Source: Fen-1359 sp963710355 (GTDB lineage: Bacteria > Planctomycetota > Phycisphaerae > Sedimentisphaerales > Anaerobacaceae). Taken from it: DNA of 64,000 nt. Shown here piece by piece: positions 7,917-15,622 of the stretch. Position 1 is the first letter of the stretch. Every line of letters starts with the position of its first letter. The stretch covers positions 1-64,000 of the forward strand of contig CAVPZU010000001.1 of the NCBI GenBank assembly GCA_963710355.1, written 5' to 3'. The notes beneath the pieces were generated by a model, which was not told the origin of the DNA, made no database searches, and was given only the letters and a program-made list of their open reading frames with translations. The position numbers were made by a program, and so were the translations under genes.

Positions 7917-9215
7917 ATGCAAACTGCCGGCGCTGACGATGCAGGATATCTATTGCCTGAAAAGCGACAAAACTGGTTCGACAGGTCTTTCGAAGGCACC
8001 GAAAATGAAAACGAGGATTACAAAATCCTCGCTGATAAATTGCAGACCCTCGGCATCAGCAAAGAAGCCCTTGTTGATGAATACACAAAAAAACAGATTC
8101 TCGATGTGGCAGGCGAGCATTTCCACAAAAACGCTCTTGATGATATGCTCGCCGGCCTGCAGTTGACCACTCCTGCCTTCGAAGGCGAGGTCTGGGTCGT
8201 CGCCGAACAGCAGAACGGCACAATTCATCCTTCTACTTTTGAACTCGTCGGCAAGGCCCGCCGACTCGCCGACTGCCTCGAAACAATGGTCGGCGTATGT
8301 CTTGCAGGTTTCAACATAGACCTCTTGTCCGAAGACCTCATCGCCGCCGGTGCCGACCATATTTATACCATCAATCACAAACTCCTCGCAGATTTTGACC
8401 CGACCGCTTACCGGAAAGTTTTAGCCGACTGCATCGGCAAATACTGGCCGCAGATTGTCCTCTTTGCCGCCACTCCGCAGGGCAGGTCTCTTGCGCCGAT
8501 GATTTCTTACAGGCTTGGTTGCGGCCTGACCGCAGACTGCACCGGCCTTGATATCAAGGACAACTCCAGAAAGGGACAAATCGGCATCCTCTTTCAGACC
8601 CGTCCGGCCCTCGGCGGAAACGTTATGGCCACTATCTGCACAAAGGATTCACGTTCGCAGATGGCTACCGCCCGACCCGGCGTTATGAAAAGATTACCTC
8701 CCGACCCGTCCCGCACCGGCAAAATTATTCAGCACAAGGTCAAACTATCTGAAAACGATATCGGTCTTGAGATATTAAAAACGGAACTGGGCACAGGTAA
8801 AGTCAACTTTAATGCCGACATTATTGTCAGCGGCGGCAGGGGACTTCAAAATCAGCAGAACTTCGACAGCCTTCTCAAAAACTTTTCCGCCTCGCTTTCA
8901 AAAAAATTTAATACCGTCGTCGAAATCGGCGCCTCCCGCGCCGCCGTCGAGCAGGGCTTTATCGACCGTATTCATCAGGTAGGCCAGACCGGCACATCCG
9001 TCGCTCCAAAATTGTATCTTGCACTCGGCATCTCTGGTGCTATCCAGCATCTCGTCGGCATCGCAAACGCACGCACGATTATTGCTGTCAATTCCGACCC
9101 CAACGCCCCGATTTTCAGGCAGTGTGATTATTATCTTGTCGGAACCGCCGAAAATGTTATTCCTGAAGTTATTGAACATTTGGAGAAGCTGCAAATAAAT
9201 ATGAAAAGTATTTGA
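7917..9215 (+). CDS. etfA: Electron transfer flavoprotein alpha subunit with unusual N-terminal extension
   Basis: The ordinary EtfA core begins near residue 91 (VWVVAEQQNG, then the STFELVGKARRLAD helix) and runs to the C-terminal FAD domain (SGGRGLQNQQNF; GVSGAIQHLVG-like ALGISGAIQHLVG; INSDPNAPIF-like VNSDPNAPIFRQCDY). The first 90 residues are not typical of EtfA and are rich in charged helices. The ATG at 7917 has no ribosome site, while the frame is open further up through 7857 and beyond, in continuity with etfB if one base is skipped. Translation from etfB as a single fused chain of about 705 residues is a serious possibility. Confidence 0.85.
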   Translation: MQTAGADDAGYLLPEKRQNWFDRSFEGTENENEDYKILADKLQTLGISKEALVDEYTKKQILDVAGEHFHKNALDDMLAGLQLTTPAFEGEVWVVAEQQNGTIHPSTFELVGKARRLADCLETMVGVCLAGFNIDLLSEDLIAAGADHIYTINHKLLADFDPTAYRKVLADCIGKYWPQIVLFAATPQGRSLAPMISYRLGCGLTADCTGLDIKDNSRKGQIGILFQTRPALGGNVMATICTKDSRSQMATARPGVMKRLPPDPSRTGKIIQHKVKLSENDIGLEILKTELGTGKVNFNADIIVSGGRGLQNQQNFDSLLKNFSASLSKKFNTVVEIGASRAAVEQGFIDRIHQVGQTGTSVAPKLYLALGISGAIQHLVGIANARTIIAVNSDPNAPIFRQCDYYLVGTAENVIPEVIEHLEKLQINMKSI

Positions 9216-9228
9216 GTTTTATTTGTCA

Positions 9229-9256
9229 TTTTGATTTTTGAACTTTGATTTTTGAT
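9229..9256. repeat. Heptamer array, unit TTTTGAT-like (4 units)
   Basis: Four units in register: TTTTGAT, TTTTGAA, CTTTGAT, TTTTGAT. They fill most of the 57-base gap between etfA and the ETF-quinone oxidoreductase gene. Confidence 0.65.
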
Positions 9257-9272
9257 ATATTATGGAAACATA

Positions 9273-10937
9273 ATGTCCAGTAATGTTAATTACAACAAGG
9301 TTTCTGTCTTAATTGTCGGCTCAGGCCCCGCAGGCCTTGCTGCCGCCATTCAGTTAAAGGTTAAAAACCCCGGTCTTGATGTTTGCGTTATTGAAAAAGG
9401 CGGTTCGCTCGGTAGTCATAATCTCTCCGGTGCTGTCCTCGAACCGCAGCCTCTCTTTACGTTGCTCAACGCCGCCTTGCCCGGTTGGCAGAACACCGAC
9501 CACGCAAAGGAAATCTTCGCAAATAAAATCGACAAAGACGACATTCTGTTTTTCCTCGGCCACAAAATGTCTTTTAAAATCTCACCTTTGATTAGTCTTG
9601 CAAAACTTTGCCGGCTCAACTTCGGCCAAATGATTCATAAAGGCGATTATGCAGTCTCGATAAGCAAATTAACAAAATGGCTTGGCCTGCTCGCTCAGAA
9701 TCTCGGCGTCGAAATCCTTACTGGTTTTGCCGCAAACGATATCGTCCTCGATGACGCAGGCCAGACCATTGGCGTAAAACTGGTTGACCAGGGCCTCGAC
9801 AAACAAGGACGCAGGCAGCCCAATTTCCTTGAAGGCCAAATCATTCATCCCGACTTCGTCATCCTTGCCGAGGGCTGCGATGGTCTCGTCACGGAAAAAT
9901 TTATCACCAAAGCCGGCTTGAAACGACAGTCAAATCAGCTTTTTTCACTTGGCATTAAGGAACTTATTAAGGTAAGTCCCGAGCAATACAAATCCTTTAC
10001 CGCAGGCCGCGTCATTCACGTTATGGGCTGGCCGCTCTGGACCCCTTTTGTCGATCCCGCTATGTTCGGAGGCGGCATCATTTACGCTATGGAAGACAAC
10101 CATCTCGCCCTCGGAATCATTGTCGGCCTCGACTTCAAATACCACGACTTCAATTCGCAGGATGCACTGACAAAATTTAAAGAGCATAAGTTCATCAAAA
10201 AATTTATCGAGGGCGGCATGGTTGTCGAGGCCGGCGCTAAAATGATTCCCGAAGGCGGGCTTTATGCGATACCGAGGGATGCAAACGGCTACATCGGCAA
10301 ATCCAACTGCCTTATCGTCGGCGACAGTGCCGGCTTCGTCAATATGCTCAAGATTAAGGGCCTGCACAATTCAATCGATTCAGGCATCCAGGCCGCTAAG
10401 GCCATCATTGAGAGCCTCAGCTACTCAAGGCAGACCGCTGCCCGTTACACCACTCTTATCAACTGCTCCAATATCGCAAAGGAAATGGAATCCGCTCGAA
10501 ATTTCCGACAAACCGTAGCCAAATTCGGCCCCCTCTTTGGTATGCCTTTATCCGTCCTCGGCGGCCTCCTTCCAAAATTTAAAATCGAAGAGGACTACAA
10601 GGCTCTTACCGCCGCAAAATATCCCTATAAACCTGCACAACCCTTCGATAAAAATGCCTTTACTGCTCTTGCCGCAACTAATCATCGCGAGGACCAGCCC
10701 TGTCATTTGTCGATTATCAACCGCAACACCTGCGCCCAAAAATGCACCCCGAAATTCAACGCCCCCTGCATCACATTTTGTCCCGCGGGCGTCTATGAAA
10801 CCGTTGCAGGCCAGGTCAAGCCCGCCAATCCCTCAAACTGTCTGCACTGCAAGACCTGCCAGCGAAAGTGTCCCTTTGACAATATCTGCTGGACCGCTCC
10901 CGAAGGCGCCGGCGGCCCTAAATATCAACGTATGTGA
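9273..10937 (+). CDS. Electron transfer flavoprotein-quinone oxidoreductase
   Basis: This membrane-associated flavoprotein passes electrons from reduced ETF to the quinone pool. The N-terminus has the FAD-binding motif GSGPAGLAAA (about residues 16-25) followed by the family motif EKGGSLGSHNLSGAVLEP. A middle quinone-binding region and an FAD-closing GDSAGFVN motif follow. The C-terminal ferredoxin-like domain carries the 4Fe-4S cysteines CLHCKTC and KCP. ATG 9273 is chosen over TTG 9252 because GGA lies at proper spacing. Its 554 residues are full length. It lies directly after etfBA, which makes the electron route dehydrogenase, ETF, quinone, likely feeding or fed by the Nuo complex at the right edge. 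Confidence 0.93.
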   Translation: MSSNVNYNKVSVLIVGSGPAGLAAAIQLKVKNPGLDVCVIEKGGSLGSHNLSGAVLEPQPLFTLLNAALPGWQNTDHAKEIFANKIDKDDILFFLGHKMSFKISPLISLAKLCRLNFGQMIHKGDYAVSISKLTKWLGLLAQNLGVEILTGFAANDIVLDDAGQTIGVKLVDQGLDKQGRRQPNFLEGQIIHPDFVILAEGCDGLVTEKFITKAGLKRQSNQLFSLGIKELIKVSPEQYKSFTAGRVIHVMGWPLWTPFVDPAMFGGGIIYAMEDNHLALGIIVGLDFKYHDFNSQDALTKFKEHKFIKKFIEGGMVVEAGAKMIPEGGLYAIPRDANGYIGKSNCLIVGDSAGFVNMLKIKGLHNSIDSGIQAAKAIIESLSYSRQTAARYTTLINCSNIAKEMESARNFRQTVAKFGPLFGMPLSVLGGLLPKFKIEEDYKALTAAKYPYKPAQPFDKNAFTALAATNHREDQPCHLSIINRNTCAQKCTPKFNAPCITFCPAGVYETVAGQVKPANPSNCLHCKTCQRKCPFDNICWTAPEGAGGPKYQRM

Positions 10938-11100
10938 AAAACGCCTCTTCAGGTTGTATAAAATATTCCATATCTTTTTAGAATTTTTTGTAAGTTTTTC
11001 GCCCCTCGCCAGTCTAATGCTAATTGTTTATCACAATTAGTATTATTCCTTTGCGCCGCTGACTGTCACCGTTATGGGCGCCGATTGATTCGACCTTGCA

Positions 11101-11124
11101 TCCTTTGTCCCTTTGTGCCTTTGT
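11101..11124. repeat. Octamer array, unit TNCCTTTG (3 units)
   Basis: Three 8-base units read TCCTTTGT, CCCTTTGT and GCCTTTGT. A near-identical array occurs at 52621-52644 between rho and valS, so this is a recurring element and not chance low complexity. Confidence 0.55.
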
Positions 11125-11137
11125 GTTTTCTGCGCAT

Positions 11138-11183
11138 AAAAAAACCATTCAATCTGCGCCTTCGCAAATATGAATGGTTTTTC
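11138..11183. terminator. Bidirectional hairpin terminator between etfQO and csrA
   Basis: AAAAAAACCATTCA (11138-11151) pairs with TGAATGGTTTTT (11171-11182) across a 19-base loop. The A and T tracts on each side let it stop transcription in both directions, which fits its place between the convergent ETF-QO and csrA genes. The rest of the 293-base gap holds only the octamer array. Confidence 0.7.
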
Positions 11184-11230
11184 AATCCAGCCGGGCTTTT
11201 AACCGCTACGATTTAATTTTCGCAGCGGTA

Positions 11231-11461
11231 TTACTCTTCTTTCGACTTCAGCTCGTTTTTGTCAGCATTACCTTTGTCGGCCTCGGCCTTGTCCTTTTTT
11301 TCCCGCTGAATTGCCTCATATACCTCCCTGCGATGGACGGATATATTCTTTGGCGCCGTTATTCCCAATCGCACCTTATCGCCCCGCACATCCACGATTA
11401 CCACTTCAACGTCATCGCCTATTATTATCGATTCATCTTTTTGTCTGCTTAGAACCAACAT
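11231..11461 (-). CDS. csrA: Carbon storage regulator CsrA
   Basis: CsrA binds GGA motifs in mRNA leaders and represses or stabilises messages, often in carbon metabolism, motility and envelope control. The sequence MLVLSRQKDESIIIGDDVEV and the RLGI and HRREVY motifs are diagnostic. The start ATG at 11461 follows AAGGAG at 7 bases; the frame extends two codons further to a TTG that is not needed. The protein has 76 residues, slightly longer than the usual 60-65 because of a charged lysine/glutamate tail. It is monocistronic here, away from the flagellar genes that often accompany it. Confidence 0.95.
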   Translation of the reverse strand: MLVLSRQKDESIIIGDDVEVVIVDVRGDKVRLGITAPKNISVHRREVYEAIQREKKDKAEADKGNADKNELKSKEE

Positions 11462-11766
11462 TTTCAACTCCTTTTGCCGGTTGGTTTATATCTTTTACGA
11501 TTAAAAACACCCAAAAGTTCGACTTTTTCAACCTGTTTTTTACCTATTTCTTTGATTTGTAATAAGTTATGACAAAATCAGGATACACTGCCTTCCCAAT
11601 AGGCTCTTTTTTTATTCGGCTAATTTAACCACCTAAAACATTTAATTTTCGCACAACTTTTATTCGTTTTATTTATTTATAAGACTATTTTGGCATAAGG
11701 CCTTGTTATATATGGAGTTAGAAATGTAAGCCACGTCTGGTGAAAGCAAAAATTTTATTGGATTTT
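11462..11766. other. Intergenic region upstream of csrA
   Basis: About 305 bases of AT-rich sequence separate csrA from the next minus-strand gene. Apart from the csrA ribosome site at its left end I see no open frame, RNA gene or clear promoter pair. Confidence 0.4.
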
Positions 11767-12663
11767 TTACTGACCTTCGTTTTGTCGCCAGTAATTATAC
11801 CTGACCGCCATCCAGTAGCCTGCTATCGCCCCCAATGACCCAAAAGAAACCATTTGTATTGGCAAAATACAGACCAACGAATTAGTGAAAAAAACGGCAG
11901 GCCAATTGGCAGTGAGGTGTTCGAGCGTTGTTTGATTGACATAACTAATTGAAACAAAAGCGGTTAAAATTGCAGTGGCCAATATCGACCATATAAATGA
12001 AAGCCCGAGAAACTTCTTGGCCGCAAAACCAGCCGCTCCAAAGCCCACAATTACCGCAAAAGCTGTCTGGCCTATAACCGGTTGCCCGGCCAAATACCCT
12101 AATTTTTCATCATAAACATTCCCATCCTGGGCAATTTGAGTAATTATAAGGCCGGCTATTAAAGCTGAACCAAAAGCCCCGATTAATACATTCACATTGG
12201 TAATAACCTGCTTTGTCTTTTTGAAATCTACCTTAAACCAGCATTTTTGCCTGACCTGATTTGCAAGATATACCCCTGCAAATCCTGCCAGCACGACTGC
12301 CAGCCAGAAAAACGATTCCCACCGCATTGATGCGAACATTGCCTGCCGTGCCTCGACTGTTGAATTAAGCTGCATCAGGTTCGCAATACTGCCGCTGCGT
12401 ATCGACCATACTGCCAGGCCTGTCGGCGGCGCCAGCACCGCTATCTCTTTTCCAAAAGGCCACGATAAAAAATATGCAATAAAACCGCTCAACAGCGACA
12501 AAATCATCAGCCCGCTCATCCCGACAGCATCGAGGTTCCCTGCCTTTACTATGCTCAATGGCTCTGTCGGCTCTGCACTTGGCCAGCCGAGCAGCCCTAT
12601 CAGCAATGCACCCACGCACATCGCCGCTGCTATTCGCAATCTCATTAGCCAGCTCAATTCCAC
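11767..12663 (-). CDS. Hypothetical membrane protein, six or seven helices
   Basis: This 298-residue protein has six or seven hydrophobic segments. One sits at the N-terminus (about residues 10-30), two around 50-75, and others near 118-135, 160-180, 200-220 and 225-250, with a C-terminal pair. A soluble stretch with charged residues (QVRQKCWFKVDFKKTKQ) divides it into two halves. I recognise no transporter motif. It is not near any gene that suggests a role and faces away from the kinase gene to its right. Confidence 0.65.
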   Translation of the reverse strand: MELSWLMRLRIAAAMCVGALLIGLLGWPSAEPTEPLSIVKAGNLDAVGMSGLMILSLLSGFIAYFLSWPFGKEIAVLAPPTGLAVWSIRSGSIANLMQLNSTVEARQAMFASMRWESFFWLAVVLAGFAGVYLANQVRQKCWFKVDFKKTKQVITNVNVLIGAFGSALIAGLIITQIAQDGNVYDEKLGYLAGQPVIGQTAFAVIVGFGAAGFAAKKFLGLSFIWSILATAILTAFVSISYVNQTTLEHLTANWPAVFFTNSLVCILPIQMVSFGSLGAIAGYWMAVRYNYWRQNEGQ

Positions 12664-12751
12664 TTCACTGCTCCTAAATTTTAGACATTATAGCCTAACA
12701 TCACTGCTACCCGTAATCAATACCCTTATGTAAAATCTAAAAAACTTCAAA

Positions 12752-12779
12752 ATTCGATATTGGATGTTCGATATTGAAT
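12752..12779. repeat. Heptamer array, unit ATTNGAT (4 units)
   Basis: Units in register: ATTCGAT, ATTGGAT, GTTCGAT, ATTGAAT. It lies in the 549-base gap before the kinase gene, next to a second array with a different unit. Confidence 0.65.
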
Positions 12780-12790
12780 ATTTCTTCGTC

Positions 12791-12825
12791 GTCTTTTGTC
12801 TTGCGTCTGGAGTCTGGTGTCTTGC
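12791..12825. repeat. Heptamer array, unit GTCTNNN (5 units)
   Basis: Units in register: GTCTTTT, GTCTTGC, GTCTGGA, GTCTGGT, GTCTTGC. The same unit type recurs at 55146-55173 and, shorter, at 18026-18039. No gene is evident in this part of the gap. Confidence 0.75.
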
Positions 12826-12967
12826 AACTAACAGTTTTTTGACTTTATTCCTGATACTTACTAAATTCCTCTCTCCTGCTCTCTGAGGCCGATAATATAC
12901 GGCTTGTTCACTGATAAACACGTCTCAATGCAGGTTTTTATCCCAAATAAGGGTGGGAAAAAACAGC

Positions 12968-13005
12968 GTTAAGCAGCCCATAAATATCACCGATGAAATA
13001 TAGTA
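12968..13005 (+). repeat. 38-base imperfect repeat, copy 1, upstream of the V4R kinase
   Basis: The sequence begins GTTAAGCAGCCCATAAATAT and ends CCGATGAAATATAGTAA. It matches 15094-15131 at about 33 of 38 positions in the same orientation. The two copies bracket the kinase/response-regulator pair. Its nature (operator, recombination scar or structured leader) is unknown. Confidence 0.6.
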
Positions 13006-13042
13006 ATAAACCGTTAATCCTGATGAAAAACCTGTGGGGTAG

Positions 13043-13174
13043 CAATTATCGCATTTTAAGAATAAGACTATAGTTGCGAAAAACGGTTTCCTGATAGGTA
13101 AATGCATTTTTGTGTTAATACTATGCGGTTTATTGGGCGTTGGCACAGTGGTATTGGCAGGATGTATTAGCTGA
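13043..13174 (+). pseudogene. Lipoprotein-signal remnant with no start codon
   Basis: A frame open from 13043 to a TGA at 13172-13174 encodes a textbook lipoprotein leader: a positive start (KNGFLIGK), a long hydrophobic core and the lipobox VLAGC, then stops two residues later. No ATG, GTG or TTG is present in the frame. It looks like the 5' end of a lost lipoprotein gene or a chance fragment. The rest of the gap from 12664 to 13212 shows nothing else beyond the repeats listed. Confidence 0.3.
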
Positions 13175-13212
13175 TAATGATCTGTTCTCCGACGCAATAA
13201 AGGAAAAGCAAT

Positions 13213-14688
13213 ATGTTAAATACTGTAACCGTTCCAGAACAGTTTGAGCCGATTTTCCAGAAGGCTCAGGAGTATGTGAGCAAATACTTCGGTCAAAAGA
13301 TAGAAGATGCCTCGAAGGGCAAGATAGAGGTATTCGGCCAACGGTACATTCTTATCAGAGCAGCCTCGATGTCGGTGGATTTCTTCGATACCATAAAGAG
13401 TATGTTTGAGGACTGGGGAGAGGATAAGGCCTCGGAAATGGCCAGAAATCTCCTTTTTGATTTTGCACATACCATCGGGAAGATGGATGCAAAGAACTTC
13501 CATCAACGGATGGGTCTGAAGGACCCCATAGAGAAGCTTTCCGCAGGGCCGATTCATTTTTCTCATACAGGCTGGGCTTTCGTTGATATATTTGCCCAGT
13601 CAAGACCGACGGCAGACGAGAACTACTATCTTATATACGACCACCCATTTTCGTTTGAGTCCGATGCGTGGCAAAAGAGCGGCAGAAAAAGCAGTTTCTG
13701 TGTCTGCGCAATGAGTGCCGGGTATTCATCCGGATGGTGTGAGGAGAGCTTCGGGATTCCTCTGGTTGCCTCTGAGATAATGTGTAGAGCCAGGGGTGAT
13801 AGCGCCTGCCGGTTCATTATGGCGCATCCCTCTAATATAGCTCAACACGTTCAGGCGTATTTTAGCAGTCACCCGGATATATCCGACAACGCAATGCACT
13901 ATAGAACGGGCGGTTTCTTTCTGGAACGCATGCGGGCAGAGCAGCGTCAGGCACAGCTTCTTGAGGACCTCGAAAAGGTCAATCGGGAGCTGAAGGATTT
14001 TGCGCACATAGTCTCTCACGACCTAAAAGCCCCGCTGCGCGGAATTGCCTCTCTGGCTGAATGGATATCAACTGACTACGCAGACAAGCTCGACGAGCAG
14101 GGCAAAGAGCAGATGAATCTGCTTATCGGCAGGGTGGTCCGAATGCAGAACCTTATTGATGGAATCCTGCAGTACTCAAGAATAGGACGTGTAAAAGAGA
14201 AGAAGGACGTGGTAAATCTAAACGAACTTGTCTCGGAAATCGTCGATATGGTTGCTCCGCCGGAAAATATTTCCGTTACGGTTGAAAACGAACTGCCCAC
14301 GATTGAATGTGAACGAACCCGCATTATGCAGGTGTTCAAGAATCTTATAAGCAACGCCGTCAAATATATGGATAAACCGCAGGGCCAGGTAAAAATAGGC
14401 TGTATCGAAGAGAACGGCTTCTGGGAGTTCAGCGTATCCGATAATGGACCGGGAATTGAAGAAAAACACTTCGAAAGAATCTTCCAGTTGTTCCAGACAT
14501 TGCCGTCGCATGACAAGTCTGAGAGCACCGGTATAGGCCTTACTGTGGCAAAGAAAATCGTGGAGCTATATGGCGGCAGCATTTGGGTCAGGTCAAAAGT
14601 GGGCGAAGGAAGCACGTTTTTCTTCACTCTGCCGAAACAGGAAACGGAGGTAAAAAATGCAGAACTCCAAGCCAGTGCTGTTGGTTGA
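13213..14688 (+). CDS. V4R-domain sensor histidine kinase
   Basis: The 491-residue protein has no membrane segment and is probably cytoplasmic. The N-terminal half resembles XylR-N/V4R sensor domains: a V4R-like region of about residues 125-205 ends in CRARGDSACRF, a small-molecule or metal-binding fold. A short coiled coil (about 235-260) leads to a HisKA domain with phosphoacceptor HDLKAPLRG (about residue 271). The HATPase domain follows, with N box (NLISNAVKYM), G1 (DNGPGIE) and G2 (GIGLTVAKK). ATG follows AAAGGA. It overlaps the response regulator by 32 bases, so the two are translated together. The ligand is unknown. Confidence 0.9.
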   Translation: MLNTVTVPEQFEPIFQKAQEYVSKYFGQKIEDASKGKIEVFGQRYILIRAASMSVDFFDTIKSMFEDWGEDKASEMARNLLFDFAHTIGKMDAKNFHQRMGLKDPIEKLSAGPIHFSHTGWAFVDIFAQSRPTADENYYLIYDHPFSFESDAWQKSGRKSSFCVCAMSAGYSSGWCEESFGIPLVASEIMCRARGDSACRFIMAHPSNIAQHVQAYFSSHPDISDNAMHYRTGGFFLERMRAEQRQAQLLEDLEKVNRELKDFAHIVSHDLKAPLRGIASLAEWISTDYADKLDEQGKEQMNLLIGRVVRMQNLIDGILQYSRIGRVKEKKDVVNLNELVSEIVDMVAPPENISVTVENELPTIECERTRIMQVFKNLISNAVKYMDKPQGQVKIGCIEENGFWEFSVSDNGPGIEEKHFERIFQLFQTLPSHDKSESTGIGLTVAKKIVELYGGSIWVRSKVGEGSTFFFTLPKQETEVKNAELQASAVG

Positions 14689-14995
14689 GGATGACAACAT
14701 TGATGCTATGACCGTCAAAAGGGCATTTGAGGATTTGAATATAAAAAATCCGTTGGTCCATAAAAAAAGCGGCGAAGAGGCGTTAGCATATCTATGGACT
14801 AAAGAGGGCAGGGAAACCTCTGTTATGTTGTTGGATTTGAATATGCCGAAGATGAACGGCGTCGAATTTCTAAAAATCGTAAAGGGCGACGATGAACTAA
14901 AAAGGATTCCCGTTGTAGCGATGACTATGTCTCAGAAACATCAGGATGTAATCGAGAGCTTCAACCTCGGTGTCGCCGGTTATATGAACAAGTAG
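14657..14995 (+). CDS. Response regulator receiver domain, frame broken near the C-terminus
   Basis: This is a stand-alone CheY/Rcp1-type receiver. The acidic pocket is VEDDN, the phosphoacceptor D sits in MLLDLNMPKMNG and the TM and (Y)MNK motifs follow. It starts inside the kinase gene after GGAGG. The frame stops at 14995, about 30 residues short. From 14991 the +1 frame continues SSADYKGFVETIRTIVLYWT and LNKLPNE to a stop at 15078-15080, exactly the normal ending of Rcp1-like receivers. The full gene should therefore span 14657-15080, with one indel near 14990. It has no output domain, so it works by protein contact. Confidence 0.88.
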   Translation: MQNSKPVLLVEDDNIDAMTVKRAFEDLNIKNPLVHKKSGEEALAYLWTKEGRETSVMLLDLNMPKMNGVEFLKIVKGDDELKRIPVVAMTMSQKHQDVIESFNLGVAGYMNK

Positions 14996-15093
14996 CGCCG
15001 ATTATAAAGGATTCGTGGAAACAATCAGGACAATCGTCCTCTACTGGACTTTAAACAAATTGCCAAACGAAGGTCAATAGAAAGGAAAAGTAA

Positions 15094-15131
15094 GTTAAGC
15101 AGGTCATAAATACCGCCGATGAAATAATACA
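15094..15131 (+). repeat. 38-base imperfect repeat, copy 2, downstream of the receiver gene
   Basis: Copy beginning GTTAAGCAGGTCATAAATAC and ending in CCGATGAAATA, matching 12968-13005. It lies 14 bases after the corrected end of the response regulator and about 490 bases before the TonB receptor. The remaining sequence to 15622 shows a GC-rich stretch (15170-15205) able to form a small hairpin, but no gene and no recognisable cobalamin riboswitch. Confidence 0.6.
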
Positions 15132-15622
15132 GTAAGAACCTCCCGGCCAAGAGATTTTCATCTACGCCGGGGGAACAGAGTACCCCGGCACCTCTTTGTG
15201 GATGCGCCCGTCATTTGTGATTGTCCCTATTATCCCCTAACCAACTCATCAAGATAGGCGCGCTCAACCAGATTGGCTTCCTCGACACATCTGCTACGTC
15301 CGATAACACGTTCGGATGATGAGCCATTTTTGTTTGGAAGGCAGCCGTCAAATCGCCATATCAAACGACATCCTGGAGCGTGCTGTTATGGGAAAAAAGG
15401 GGATTAGTAGTATCAAAAAATCGGTTTTTCGCAACCATTATCGGCAATTGCATACATCACAAAACGGCTTCGCATAAGCAACCCTGTCAGAAATTTTTGT
15501 GCTAAACAAAATTTAAAGTTGAGACAGTCATTTACCGATATTCCATTCGCAGGCGACCGACACTGTTGTATTGTAGGGAGTCGTCCGGATTGAACATTTG
15601 GTACTTTTGGGAGATACACAAA

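Noticed and set aside
15140..15560. Possible cobalamin riboswitch before the TonB receptor
   Set aside because: I looked for the conserved B12 box and GCCACTG-type core and did not find them.
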